A DNA stretch of 64,000 nt, from NCBI GenBank assembly GCA_963575745.1, contig CAUYUJ010015947.1, forward strand, positions 89,501-153,500. The letters run 5' to 3'. The notes under the pieces were generated by a model, which was given only the letters and a program-made list of their open reading frames with translations, did not search any database and was not told where the DNA came from. The translations under genes were made by a program, and so were the position numbers. Source of the DNA: Prorocentrum cordatum. Its lineage: Eukaryota > Sar > Dinophyceae > Prorocentrales > Prorocentraceae. Of the stretch, positions 55,795-64,000 are shown one piece after another (position 1 is the stretch's first letter; each line of letters starts with the position of its first letter).

Positions 55795-56360
55795 ATAGTG
55801 AAATGTGCGGTCGATACTGGGATCTATTGAATGAAATCGAAAGTGAAATCGATTGTGAGGACGATCGTGAAATCGATAGTGAGATTGGTAGTGAAGTCGA
55901 TTGAATGAGATCGATCGTGAGATCGATACCAGGATCGATAGTGAGATCGATAGTGAGATGGATAGTGGTATCAATTGAGTGGGATCGATGGTGAGATCGA
56001 TCGATAGATCGATCGTGTGTTCGATAGTGATATCGATGATGATATCGATTGAATGAGATCGATCGTGAGGACGATAGGAAGATTAATTGTGATATCGATA
56101 GTGGCATCGATGATGACATCGGTAGTGAGACCGATAGTGAGAGCGATCGTGAAATCGATCGTGCGATCGCTCGTGAGATCGATCGTGAGATCGATGGTGA
56201 GATCGATGCTGCTATGAATAGTGTGATCGGCAGTAAGATCGATAGTGGGATCGATAGTGATATCGAGAGTGAGGTCGGTAGTGAGATCGACTATGATATC
56301 GGTTGGATGAGATGGATGGTGAGATCGATAATGACATCGATAGTGAGATCGACCGGGAAC
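55795..56360. repeat. 12-bp minisatellite GATCGATAGTGA
   Basis: About 45 degenerate units, in register, giving an open frame of S-E-I-D repeats. The self-complementary word ATCGAT recurs in most units. It is not considered a protein gene. Confidence 0.9.
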
Positions 56361-56389
56361 CCGGGACCCAAACATAGAAACCTTGGGAA

Positions 56390-56450
56390 CCCCGCCCCCC
56401 CGCCGCCCACCGAACCCCGCCGCCCACCGAACCCCGCCGCCCACCGAAAT
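56390..56450. repeat. 18-bp tandem repeat CCGCCGCCCACCGAACCC
   Basis: Three head-to-tail copies, followed by GGAACCCGGGAAC-like words to 56515. Confidence 0.85.
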
Positions 56451-56591
56451 CGGCCCCGAACCAGAAACCGGGAACTGGGGAACTCGGAACCAGGAACCCG
56501 GGAACCCGGCCAACCGCCGACTTTCGCCGAATCTTCCAATATCCGCTAGGACTCCTTTAGTGAAAGTGCTGATTGGGGAATAAACTTTGGG

Positions 56592-56717
56592 CGCTCCGCG
56601 CGGACCTCTTGGATCTGCGCTGGGCCCGCCCCGGCGGCGCCTCCGGCGCCGCCCCTGGCGCGCTCTGCGCGCCAGGGAGGAGGGTTCAGCGCAGATCCAA
56701 GAGATCCGCGCGGAGCG
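56592..56717. repeat. Three-way-junction foldback
   Basis: Outer arms of 31 bases (56592-56622 and 56687-56717) pair with one mismatch. Inside are two perfect 9-bp hairpins: GGCGGCGCC-TCC-GGCGCCGCC (56633-56653) and CCTGGCGCG-CTCTG-CGCGCCAGG (56654-56676). A related but diverged arrangement lies at about 56980-57105 with the same hairpin types in swapped order, and a one-armed relative at about 57381-57412. This may be a mobile foldback or a structured RNA. Confidence 0.7.
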
Positions 56718-57745
56718 TCGTAAGTTTATACTTATGCCGTTGTCTCGTCCTCTGAGGGAGTCCTGTTTTTCGAATACGAGACCCACAGACGTCCCGGCCC
56801 TTTCTCGTCGGCGTGTCTCACAGCTCTCATCCTTATTTGACGCCCCCAGGGCCTGGTCAGGGCCCCCGCAGGCCGACTACGGGTAGGACAAATCCGCTAT
56901 GATGTTTCATGACGCGAGGGGTGTTGGCAGTTGAAGTTCTAGCTCTTCGTCGTGCAGCAGAAGTGGTGCGCATCTACATATTTTCAGAGGTCCGCGTGGG
57001 TCTCTCGGGTCGGCGCTAGACCACCTCGCCTGGCGCGCGAAGCGCGCAAGGAGCGGCGCTGGAGGCGCCGCCATAGAGGTCAGCGCTGTCCCGCTATATC
57101 TTCGCAGACCTCCAACAGTCGATGTGTCTGCAACTTCTTTGATTTCTAGCTCTGCCACGAGCTGACCCCCCCGCACTGACTGCGAAGAATACGTGAACCT
57201 GCCTCCGTCACCTCCCGAAGCGCTTCACGTTCTGAGGGTTTTCGCCGTGTGTTGTGATTCGCTGTGCCTGTGTCCCAGCGTGGCTTGTCCGCAACTCGGA
57301 TCCGAGACGCCGCCGACCACCACGAGCGGCAAGAAGACGTACTCGAAGAAGAAAAAGCCTCATGAACAGAAGCTTTCGACGGTCCCCGCGGATTTCTTGC
57401 ATCTGCGCTGGACCCCTCTTCCCTGGCTCTCCCCAATCCCTGTCCGCTGACGTCGACGCTTCTTCCTGTGCCGATCGGCATCAGCGTCTTCCCTGGCTGC
57501 CCCCGCCGCGGCTCCTCCTCCTCATCCTCTTCCTTTCCGTGTTTCCTCCTACTCTACCTCCTGCTCCTGCTCCTCCTCCTCCTTCCTCCATCCCTCCCCC
57601 TAGTCCTCCTCCTCCTCCTCTTCCTCCTCCGTTCCTTGTCCTTATAGATAGCTCCTTCCTGTCGCACCCCGAGGGTGGTCGAAAAGGCGGGCCGGGCGTT
57701 TCGCTTAAGATTGCCCCACAATGCATGATCCTGAAGTCGCACATG

Positions 57746-58092
57746 TACAACAGTTTCACTGATGGAGGGCGGCCCGCTTTCAAAATGTGGTTCTCGCCAT
57801 AGCGCCGAGCACATTCGTTTTGTAAAGTTTGCAAGAGTTTCACGGATGGAGAGCGGTCCGTTTTCAACACGTGGTTTTCGTTGTAGATCGCTGTAGCGCC
57901 GCGCACACTCGTTTTGATAGTTTGCAAGCATTTCGCGGGTGGAAGGCGATTCCTTTTCAAACTGTGGCTCTCGTTTAGCGCCGCGTACATTCGTCTTGGG
58001 AGTTTGCAGCAGCTTCCAGGATGGAGGGCGGTTCCTTTTCAAAATGTGCTCTTGCCTTCGCGCCGCGCACATTCGTCTTCACATTCTGCGGA
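57746..58092. repeat. 80-90 bp minisatellite
   Basis: Four degenerate units, each with TTTCACGGATGGAGGGCGG or a variant, TTTTCAAAATGTG, GCGCCGCGCACATTCGT and GTTTGCAAG. The period is 80-90 bases. The minus-strand frames are open across units and encode about 28-residue repeats, but frame changes between units argue against one protein. Confidence 0.85.
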
Positions 58093-58285
58093 GGTTCAAG
58101 AGTTCTCATGGGCAACGTCCCAGGAATGGTGTGTTGGCACGATGTCGGAGTGTCAGGGCGCAACAGTCACGTTGATTCGCGGTGTTGTAGTCCCGGGAAC
58201 GGTGTATCAATGTAGGAGCTTATGAAAAGGGAACTTGGAGGGAGGGCTTCTTGCAATACCGTTGATGAGTCTTGTGCTTACACTG

Positions 58286-58500
58286 GTCCTCCTCCTCCTC
58301 CTCCTCCTCCTCCTCCTCCTCCTCCTCCTCCTCCTCCTCATACCTCTTCCTTCTCATACCCCTTCCTCCCTCCTCATCCTCCTCCTCCTCCACTCCTTTC
58401 CTCCTTCTCCTCCTCCTCCTTTCCTCCTCCTCCTCCTCCTCCTCCTCCTCCTCCTCCTTTCCTCCTCCTCCTCCTCCTCCTCCTCCTCCTCCGCCTCCTT
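58286..58500. repeat. CCT microsatellite
   Basis: Long CCT run. A GGA run of opposite sense follows at 58665-58770, so the two could pair and enclose a 160-bp GC-rich island. Confidence 0.92.
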
Positions 58501-58664
58501 CGCCTTCCTCCTTCGGCGCCGGGCGCGCCGCCGATCACCAGGAGAACCGGGGGAGGCCGTACGCGGCCGAGTGGGAGATGTGCGAGCCCCCGAAGTTCAG
58601 CGACAGCAGCGCGAGCCGCAGCCGCGGGCGCGGCGGCGGACGCAGGCCAGAGGGAGGGGGGGAG

Positions 58665-58770
58665 GGAGGGAGGGAGGAGGAGGAGGAGGAGGAGGAAGTA
58701 GGAGGAGGAGGAGGAGGAAGTGGGAGGAGGAGGAGGAGGAGGAGGAGGAGGGGAGGAGGAGGAGGAAACC
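58665..58770. repeat. GGA microsatellite
   Basis: GGA run with few interruptions, reverse complementary in type to the CCT run upstream. Confidence 0.9.
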
Positions 58771-58844
58771 GCCTCCAAGCTGGAATTTCGGCACCACCAT
58801 GTCGGCTCGATCCTTGCTCAACTTGGGAAAGGCTCCAGGGGTAC

Positions 58845-59640
58845 ATGAGCGTGCTAATGCAAGTCCTCCGCCAGGACATCTTGAAACGACATTGTCGTCT
58901 GTGGCATTTAGTTTTGACTTTCGCTGACGGGGCGGAGCACAAAGTGGAACAGCTGCTATCTTTAACGTGCCTGCTCCAAAGAGCGACTGAGTGGAGCGGG
59001 GAGGTGGAGGTGCGTCTTTTTACTGCTCACGTGCCTTCGGCATTTGACAGCTTGACCGTCCAGGCTGTGGAGGAGAGCTTCGGGTTTTGGGGCGTGCACC
59101 CAGCAATTGGCGCAGCGGTACTCCAGGAGCTTTTGGCGATGGAGGCTTGGCCCATTTTCGATGGAAAGCGTGCTGGATCTTCGTTCTGTTATAACAAGTC
59201 CATGAAGCAGGGTGGGTCTGACGCACCGTTTCTGTGCAATTGCGTCATTCGGAACAGATTAAGCCCATTGGTGCAATCTTGGGAGAGTCGAGGGCTTGGC
59301 GTTTCCTTAGGAAGCTGCTCTTATATCACGCACGCCATCTGTTCGGACACCTTGTACATTTTTGGCACAATAATTGCTGAAACGCACCTAATGTCACAGG
59401 AGTGCACGCGTGCCTTGAACGGAAGCGGCCTGCGCTGGACGCCAAGCAGGCAGCAACGGGCCAGTCGGTGCATTCGCTTTTTCTATCTTCCAGGACGGCG
59501 TCGAGATTGCGGTGCTGGTTGTCGACCGTATCGGCATGCTCGGTGGAAAGGTGTGCAGGGATGGGACGACAGACATGATGGTCCAAAACCGACTCCGCAA
59601 AGCGACGGGCCCCGTCGCTTTGCGGAGTCGGTTTGGCCCA
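58845..59640 (+). pseudogene. Degenerate non-LTR (LINE-type) reverse transcriptase fragment
   Basis: From ATG 58845 (in frame with open sequence upstream) the plus frame resembles the RT of non-LTR retrotransposons. Motif A is TAHVPSAFDSL, where the catalytic Asp expected before the AFD is His. Next come HPAIGAAVLQELL, a motif B-like MKQGGSDAPFL, LSPLVQSWESRGLGVSLGS, and motif C as AICSDTLYIFG in place of xADD or xADN. GLRWTPS follows. Near 59452 the frame shifts, and a second frame continues RT-like (FSIFQDGVEIAVLVVDRIG, then a LGGKV...NRLRKAT motif). Loss of catalytic residues plus the frameshift mean it is inactive. The 5' part with an endonuclease is missing. It ends in a palindrome that duplicates its last codons in reverse. 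Confidence 0.7.
59586..59634. repeat. Perfect 24-bp inverted repeat with 1-base loop
   Basis: AAACCGACTCCGCAAAGCGA-CGGG (59586-59609), one C, then its exact reverse complement (59611-59634). The left arm is the part of the RT relic that encodes NRLRKAT, so the right arm is an inverted duplication of RT sequence at its 3' edge. Confidence 0.92.
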
Positions 59641-59814
59641 ATCTGATTTTTGTTGAACCCTAGTTGACTCCAAGATTGTGTCAATATGGTTCGAATCTGA
59701 CTCCGATGCGTTTCTTCCTTCTCCCCTTGCTCTTGGCTTGGGCCAGTGGGACGGATGGGGGTGCTGTCCCTCCACCCCCTCGTCGTCGACTTCTTCCTCC
59801 TCCCCCTCGTCCTC

Positions 59815-59820
59815 GTCGCC

Positions 59821-59852
<32 letters not shown>

Positions 59853-59862
59853 TGTCCGCCTG
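59815..59862. repeat. GTC trinucleotide repeat
   Basis: A short TCG/GTC run. No gene is recognised between 59640 and 60040. Confidence 0.85.
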
Positions 59863-60043
59863 GCCCCGTTGGCCCCATACATAGCAGAAAACCGAATCCC
59901 GAACACAACCGAACCCATCCATTCTCTGATGGGGATGACGGCATACGTACACAAGGTCAGTGGGTTGCACTGTTCACTGCAGGCTGCTGGACATGCACCA
60001 AGAGCATGCTCCTCCAGACGAAATCATGGGATAATATGTTTAT

Positions 60044-61132
60044 ATGAAGGATATTGTGTCGAGGGCGGAGGCCAGGCGAGACGTTTGTAGCGCACCAGCG
60101 GCGTTCCACCCGCATCGCCCAGCAAGCCTTGCTGAACACCTCGCCAGACACGTTACCAACAGCGGTGTTGCCGAGCCAGTGGCGCATGGTTGGGGAGATG
60201 CAGCATCACCAGTCGTTCAAACTGACACTTCGGCTGCTGCCCCAGATACTACAATGGAGGAGCACAGTCCGGTGGCAGGGGTGTCAGGCGGTGAACCTGA
60301 GAGGCCCGACACGCATGCAGCAGACTGCAGTGTGCCACGCCCGGTTAGGGTACCCATCGGCTCGATGGGGAAATGAATGTGTGAAGCATGTGGGAGTGGA
60401 CTGGTGGATGGAGGCCGGCGAGCCGACGTGGCCAGGCGATTACGACGCATGCAGGAACTCCGTATACCAGAGCTACAACATGCATGTGCCAGAGAGCTAC
60501 AAGCGCCTCTCACCAGAAGCCGACCCACCGACCAAGTGCAAGAGGGTCGCCACCTTGCCAGATATACCGGCCGAGATGGTGACTGCTCTACGCAGTGATG
60601 CAGGAGGACCCCAGACCATTTTCATAGGCGATTCCATGCTCGTCTGAAATTACATCAGTAGCTTATGGGATACAGCATGCGTGCAGTATCTGGAGCTGAT
60701 GAAGATTTTGCAGGGCACTTACCATACATTGATTTCTCTAGATGTGTGCCTTTCGACATCTCTTGTTCATAACCTCAGTCCGCGTGTTTACCTTTACCGC
60801 GAGCATCAACCGGCGGCGGACAAAGCAGCGAATCGCCATGAGCATTTCTTCAGGCTGCACGGGGCGATCCAGGGACGTTCCCAGGGTGCACCTGCGCAGG
60901 TATAGTATTGTACGGCACGCGCACGGGAGAGACGGCATACGATCTCATGTGCGAGGCGACGCTGCCCTTGTCGTTGGCGAGTGCTTGCCAGGCAGAGTTA
61001 GCAACGCTGGTTGTTGGAGTACTCCTAATTAAGCACCTGCTGACCCCAGTGACCCACTATGATGGCATCTGTAATGCGGTCCAGTCTTCCGTGGGGGCAG
61101 GTCTCCACAACTTGCAAATGGTGGCCGAGTAG
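60044..61132 (+). pseudogene. Broken gene with GDSM motif, possibly PC-esterase/TBL-like
   Basis: Frame 60054-60905 is open except for TGA at 60645-60647. Just before the stop it reads TIFIGDSMLV, just after it NYISSLWDT. The arrangement GDSM-x-x-[stop]-N-x-x-x-S-L fits the block I GDSM-x-RN-x-x-SL motif of plant-like PC-esterases (trichome-birefringence-like acyltransferases/esterases acting on wall polysaccharides), with the stop where Arg is expected; CGA to TGA would do this. Upstream, WWMEAGEPTWPGDYDAC and CKRVATLPDIP are loosely compatible with the family N-terminus. The alternative frame 60044-60376 is also protein-like, implying an upstream frame change. Frame 60908-61132 is another protein-like piece with a hydrophobic LATLVVGVLLIKHLL. 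No C-terminal DxxH motif was found. It is probably a relic; the identification is tentative. Confidence 0.38.
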
Positions 61133-61164
61133 CCGTTGCCAAGCGGGAAGGCGTGACGCGGATG

Positions 61165-61170
61165 TGCCGG

Positions 61171-61215
<45 letters not shown>
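61165..61215. repeat. GA microsatellite
   Basis: About 20 GA dinucleotides. Confidence 0.92.
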
Positions 61216-61216
<1 letters not shown>

Positions 61217-61284
61217 GGAAACACATAAACAAGAAAGAGAGATGGAGAGACAGATAATGCAGGGGCGCGAAAAGGAAACATGAA

Positions 61285-61930
61285 AGGAGGAGGAGGGTGA
61301 GGAGGAGGATCGCGGAGGAGGAGGAGGAGGAGGAGCAGGAGGAGGAGGAAGAGGAGGATGAGGAGGATCGAGGAGGATCGAGGAGGATCGAGGAGGAGGA
61401 GGAGGAGGAGAAGCAGGAGGAGGAGGCGGAGGAGGAGGGGGAGGAGGAGGAGAGGGAGCAGGAGGGGAGGAGGAGGAGGGGACTTCGGAGGGCAGGTCGC
61501 CCAGCCGCAGGAGGAGGTCGCCCAGCCGCAGAGGGCGCTCGGCTGGCCGTCGGCGCTCGCCGTCCCCCGCGGGTCGCCGCGCTTCGCCGAGCCCGCAGAG
61601 GAGACGATCCCTGATCCCTTTCCTCCTCTATCATCGATCATCGATCCTCATCTTCTTCCTCCTCCTCCTCCTCCTCCCCTCCTCCTCCTCTTCCTATTCC
61701 ACTTCCTCTTTCTTCTCCCGCCCTCCTTCCTCCTCCTCCTCCTCCTCCTCGCTCGCTCCTCCCCCTCCTCCCTCCCTCATCCCCCTCCTCCTCCTCTCTT
61801 CTCCTCCTCCTCCTCCTCCTCCTGCTGCTCCTCCTTCTCCTCCCCCTCTCCTCCTCCTCCTCCTCCTCCTCCTCCTCCTCCTCCTCCTCCTCCTCCTCCT
61901 CCTCCTCCTCCTCTTCTCCCTCCTCCAAGT
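61285..61930. repeat. GGA then CCT microsatellites of opposite sense
   Basis: A GGA tract (61285-61480), a GC-rich island with two CAGGTCGCCCAGCCGCA-like copies (61490-61545), then CCT tracts (61650-61925). The two tracts are reverse complementary and could form a long foldback. The acidic and Ser/Pro frames are artefacts. Confidence 0.9.
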
Positions 61931-62870
61931 CGCTGTTGGATTGCCCCAGGGCCTGGGAAGGGCCCACAGCCGCCGAAACTGTAGGAGGCACACGTTTCAT
62001 GTGTGTTCACCACTGGGAGGTCTGCCAGGAACCTGTTCTTCCATGTCCGAGCCACAAATTTGCACCCCGGATCTGTCCTGGGGAGCGTTCTGGCCAGAAG
62101 TTCGAGCAGGGAATCCCACCTTGGCGACGGAACGCCTCCAGGAGGCCCCAAGAGCGCCGAAAACGATCGAGCACCTCTATCCTCGAGCGAAGGAGCGAAC
62201 GAAACTCTCGATCGAGCGAACGAACGAGCGAGCGAACGAACGGCCGAACGAACGAACGCACAAACACCTCGGTCCTCGAACGAACACGGACGAGAAAGCC
62301 TCGCTGTGAGGTTTGCAGATGCCCTGACCCTTTCCGTGGGGCCGGCTTCTCATCCCGAGTCGTTCTTCAGATGTGCCCGGGCCCAGAAGCGGCGCCCGGG
62401 CGCCGACCGCTGCGAGCAGCCGCCGTCTTGGCTTCTCCAAGTCGTCAGATGTCTGGCCATCCTGGCACGTCCTCCCCAGGAGGAGGCGGTGCCCCCCCCG
62501 TGACTGGTCCGCCCATTCTGCTCTGCAGATCGGTCGTGGCGTGCCTCGCGGCCCGTTGTCGGGAGTAGCCCTCTCGAAGGGCAGCGAACTTCATCGCCTC
62601 GGTTGCTGCTTCTTCTCTGGCGAACGCTCCTAGGAGCCGCCTCGGCACCAAAACGCTGCCAGGGGATACAGTCAACCATGATAGTAAGGATGGGGCAACT
62701 TGGCAAGGGTACCCTTGCATCCTTGCCCCTTCGGCGCATCCTTGCCAACTTTCGCTGGCCAACGTTCGGCAAGCATGGCGGCACGTCAGGGTACCCTTGC
62801 ATCTTTCGGAATTCGGCCGCGCTCCGCGCGGAAAGCCTCAACATGGCATTCCAAGGCCCTTGCTTTCTTA
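61931..62870. other. No gene recognised; GAAC tetranucleotide tract inside
   Basis: A GAACGAGC/GAACGAAC repeat lies at 62183-62278, a reverse fragment of element R at 62333-62392, and two copies of GGGTACCCTTGCATC at about 62708 and 62800. The open frames have no recognisable domain. Confidence 0.5.
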
Positions 62871-62881
62871 CCGCGCATCCG

Positions 62882-62953
62882 TATTATCCTGGTTGAGCCA
62901 ACCAGGATAATAAGGAGAGGACAGAGTACAGTCAACCAGGTCGACTGTACTCT
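62882..62953. repeat. Two adjacent hairpins
   Basis: TATTATCCTGGTTG-AGC-CAACCAGGATAATA has a perfect 14-bp stem (62882-62912). AGAGTACAGTC, a 9-base loop and its complement follow at 62923-62953 with an 11-bp stem. CAACCAGG is shared by the first stem and the second loop. Confidence 0.85.
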
Positions 62954-63118
62954 CCTCTGGCTATATCTTCTCTCTGACCTTCTCTTCCGGATCCTCCTCA
63001 TTCCCCATAACCCGCCCCTCTCGCTTGCTGGCCAGCGTCGCCCCCCCCATCCCTCCCGGGAGGAGCTGGCGACCCCCCCCCCGAAAAAGTGGTGGCCCGG
63101 TGGAGGGAAGCCAAAGAG

Positions 63119-63470
63119 AAGCAGCACCTCCCCCCCTTACCCCCCAACTCAAAGCTGGCTGGCATCGCTCGGACGTGTGGCCTTTTTTCTAGGCGGGAAC
63201 TCAGTATCCTTTATCCGATCCCCATCTCCATCCCCATCCCCTTCGAGACCCCCACCAAATTACCGCCCCAGTTGGGGATACACCCCTCGAAACCCGAAGG
63301 GAACGACCTATATCCCCATCTAGGGGGTAAATCGGCCAGTGGGGCCTAGGCCACGCCGCTGGGGATGGGGATCAGATAAACGATACTCAGAGTAGCAGCA
63401 CTTCCCCCCCCCCCCGCAACTCAAAGCTGGCATCGCTCGGACGTGTGCTTTTTTTTTTCTGGGCGAGGAC
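63119..63470. mobile_element. Inverted-repeat element between 75-bp direct repeats
   Basis: Direct copies at about 63119-63186 and 63391-63465 (AACTCAAAGCTGGC, CATCGCTCGGACGTGTG, then a T run) flank a segment of about 205 bp. The ends of that segment, ACTCAGTATC-TTTATC-GATCCCCATC (63188-63215) and its complement (63363-63394), form imperfect terminal inverted repeats. The layout suggests an inserted element with an unusually long flanking duplication, or a nested insertion. Confidence 0.55.
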
Positions 63471-63489
63471 CATCGAGGAGCATATTGGA

Positions 63490-63653
63490 TTAAGTCGGGC
63501 CTGTCCCTCTACAGGGGGAATATTCAAAAATAGCCCTAAAATAGTCGGGGGACGATTTGTTTTAACAATTTTGATTCTTTTTGTTGAGCATTTGGTGGTA
63601 TTTGTTTATTTCTTCGTCCCAGATCCGCCTGTAGGGGGACAGGCCCGACCTAA
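63490..63653. mobile_element. 164-bp MITE-like element with 30-bp terminal inverted repeats
   Basis: The left end TTAAGTCGGGCCTGTCCCTC (to about 63519) and the right end (63624-63653) are reverse complements at about 27 of 30 positions. The interior is AT-rich, unlike its surroundings, and noncoding. Single ends of the same type lie at about 47337-47360 and 51568-51590, so the family is dispersed. The outermost TTA/TAA may be part of the target. Confidence 0.7.
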
Positions 63654-63656
63654 ATC

Positions 63657-63860
63657 TTGGAGCATCTGGCGACAAAAGAGTGCACGCGCGAGATCGACAA
63701 GCACACGGGGAATGGCCGTCCGAGCGATGGCGAGAAGTTGCCACGGTTGCGCATCACCGCTCGGACACTCAAGCTCGGAAGGCCCGAGGCCAATGCTGCA
63801 TTCGAAGGGGGGGGAGTTCACACCAGATGCTGCGCGTGGGTGTGGCTGACTTGTGTCCAG
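63657..63860 (+). other. Coding-like fragment after the MITE-like element
   Basis: Frame from 63657 reads LEHLATKECTREIDKHTGNG, then PRLRITARTLKLGRPEANAA, which is protein-like and differs from the longer frame that spans the element. It could be an exon; no family is recognised. Confidence 0.25.
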
Positions 63861-63869
63861 CGCCTGCTC

Positions 63870-64000
63870 CCCCCTCCTCCTCCTCCTCCTCCTCCTCCTC
63901 CTCCTCCTCCTCCTGCTTCTCCTCCTCCTCCTCCTCCTCCTCCTCCTCCCTCCTCCTCCTCCTCCTCTCCTCCTCCTCCTCCTCCTCCCCTCCTCCTCCT
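63870..64000. repeat. CCT microsatellite at the window edge
   Basis: A CCT run continuing beyond the window. Confidence 0.92.

Overview
The window looks like nuclear DNA of a core dinoflagellate, possibly a GC-rich lineage such as Prorocentrum (the genus is a guess). Three things support this. First, a perfect copy of the dinoflagellate spliced leader is embedded in the DNA upstream of two genes, and a one-base-deleted copy lies upstream of a third. Second, intronless genes sit head to tail on one strand. Third, very GC-rich, low-complexity sequence surrounds isolated scraps of protein-coding DNA. There are no operons, Shine-Dalgarno sites or bacterial features.

Layout. 1-10 kb: simple repeats, a frame-broken gene-like region with CxxC motifs (2.2-5.0 kb, +), a GC-rich stretch with no recognisable gene, a stop-containing coding relic on the minus strand (7.5-8.1 kb) and degenerate CTTGGGGGC-type minisatellite. 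10.0-41.08 kb: a tandem array of five intact, same-strand genes for a secreted protein of 359-362 aa with a von Willebrand factor D-like GDPH motif. Genes 1 and 2 (type A) lie in a duplication of about 2.9 kb. Genes 3-5 (type B) recur every 7.5-7.6 kb. Each large spacer carries the same ordered blocks: GC-rich 3' flank, hairpin, CCAAGA-type minisatellite, CT-rich tract, a 437-bp tandem duplicate, a CCCGACC satellite with higher-order spacers, two opposed 4-bp microsatellites (TATG then CATA), a CAGA tract, more CCAAGA minisatellite, the relict spliced leader and the next gene. The array stops at 41079, at the junction where the second 437-bp copy would begin.

41-64 kb: an accessory landscape. 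It contains microsatellites, two copies of a composite element with a unique head, a 102-bp VNTR core and a common tail (43468-45155 and 49409-51408), copies of a dispersed element, several short elements with terminal inverted repeats (around 46.1, 52.6, 54.0, 63.3 and 63.6 kb), a long three-way-junction foldback (56.6 kb), an 80-90 bp minisatellite (57.75-58.1 kb), a catalytically degenerate non-LTR reverse transcriptase ending in a tight palindrome (58.8-59.6 kb), and a broken gene with a GDSM motif reminiscent of PC-esterases (60.0-61.1 kb).

Interpretation. The five tandem genes are the only convincing intact protein genes. The relict leaders indicate that the type B gene passed through a trans-spliced mRNA, returned to the genome as cDNA, and was then amplified in tandem together with its spacer. 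Several spacer patches (21.1-21.6, 25.6-26.1, 31.4-31.8, 36.2-36.5, 38.4-38.7 kb) differ from sister copies mainly by small indels and homopolymer runs. Some of that may be assembly error.
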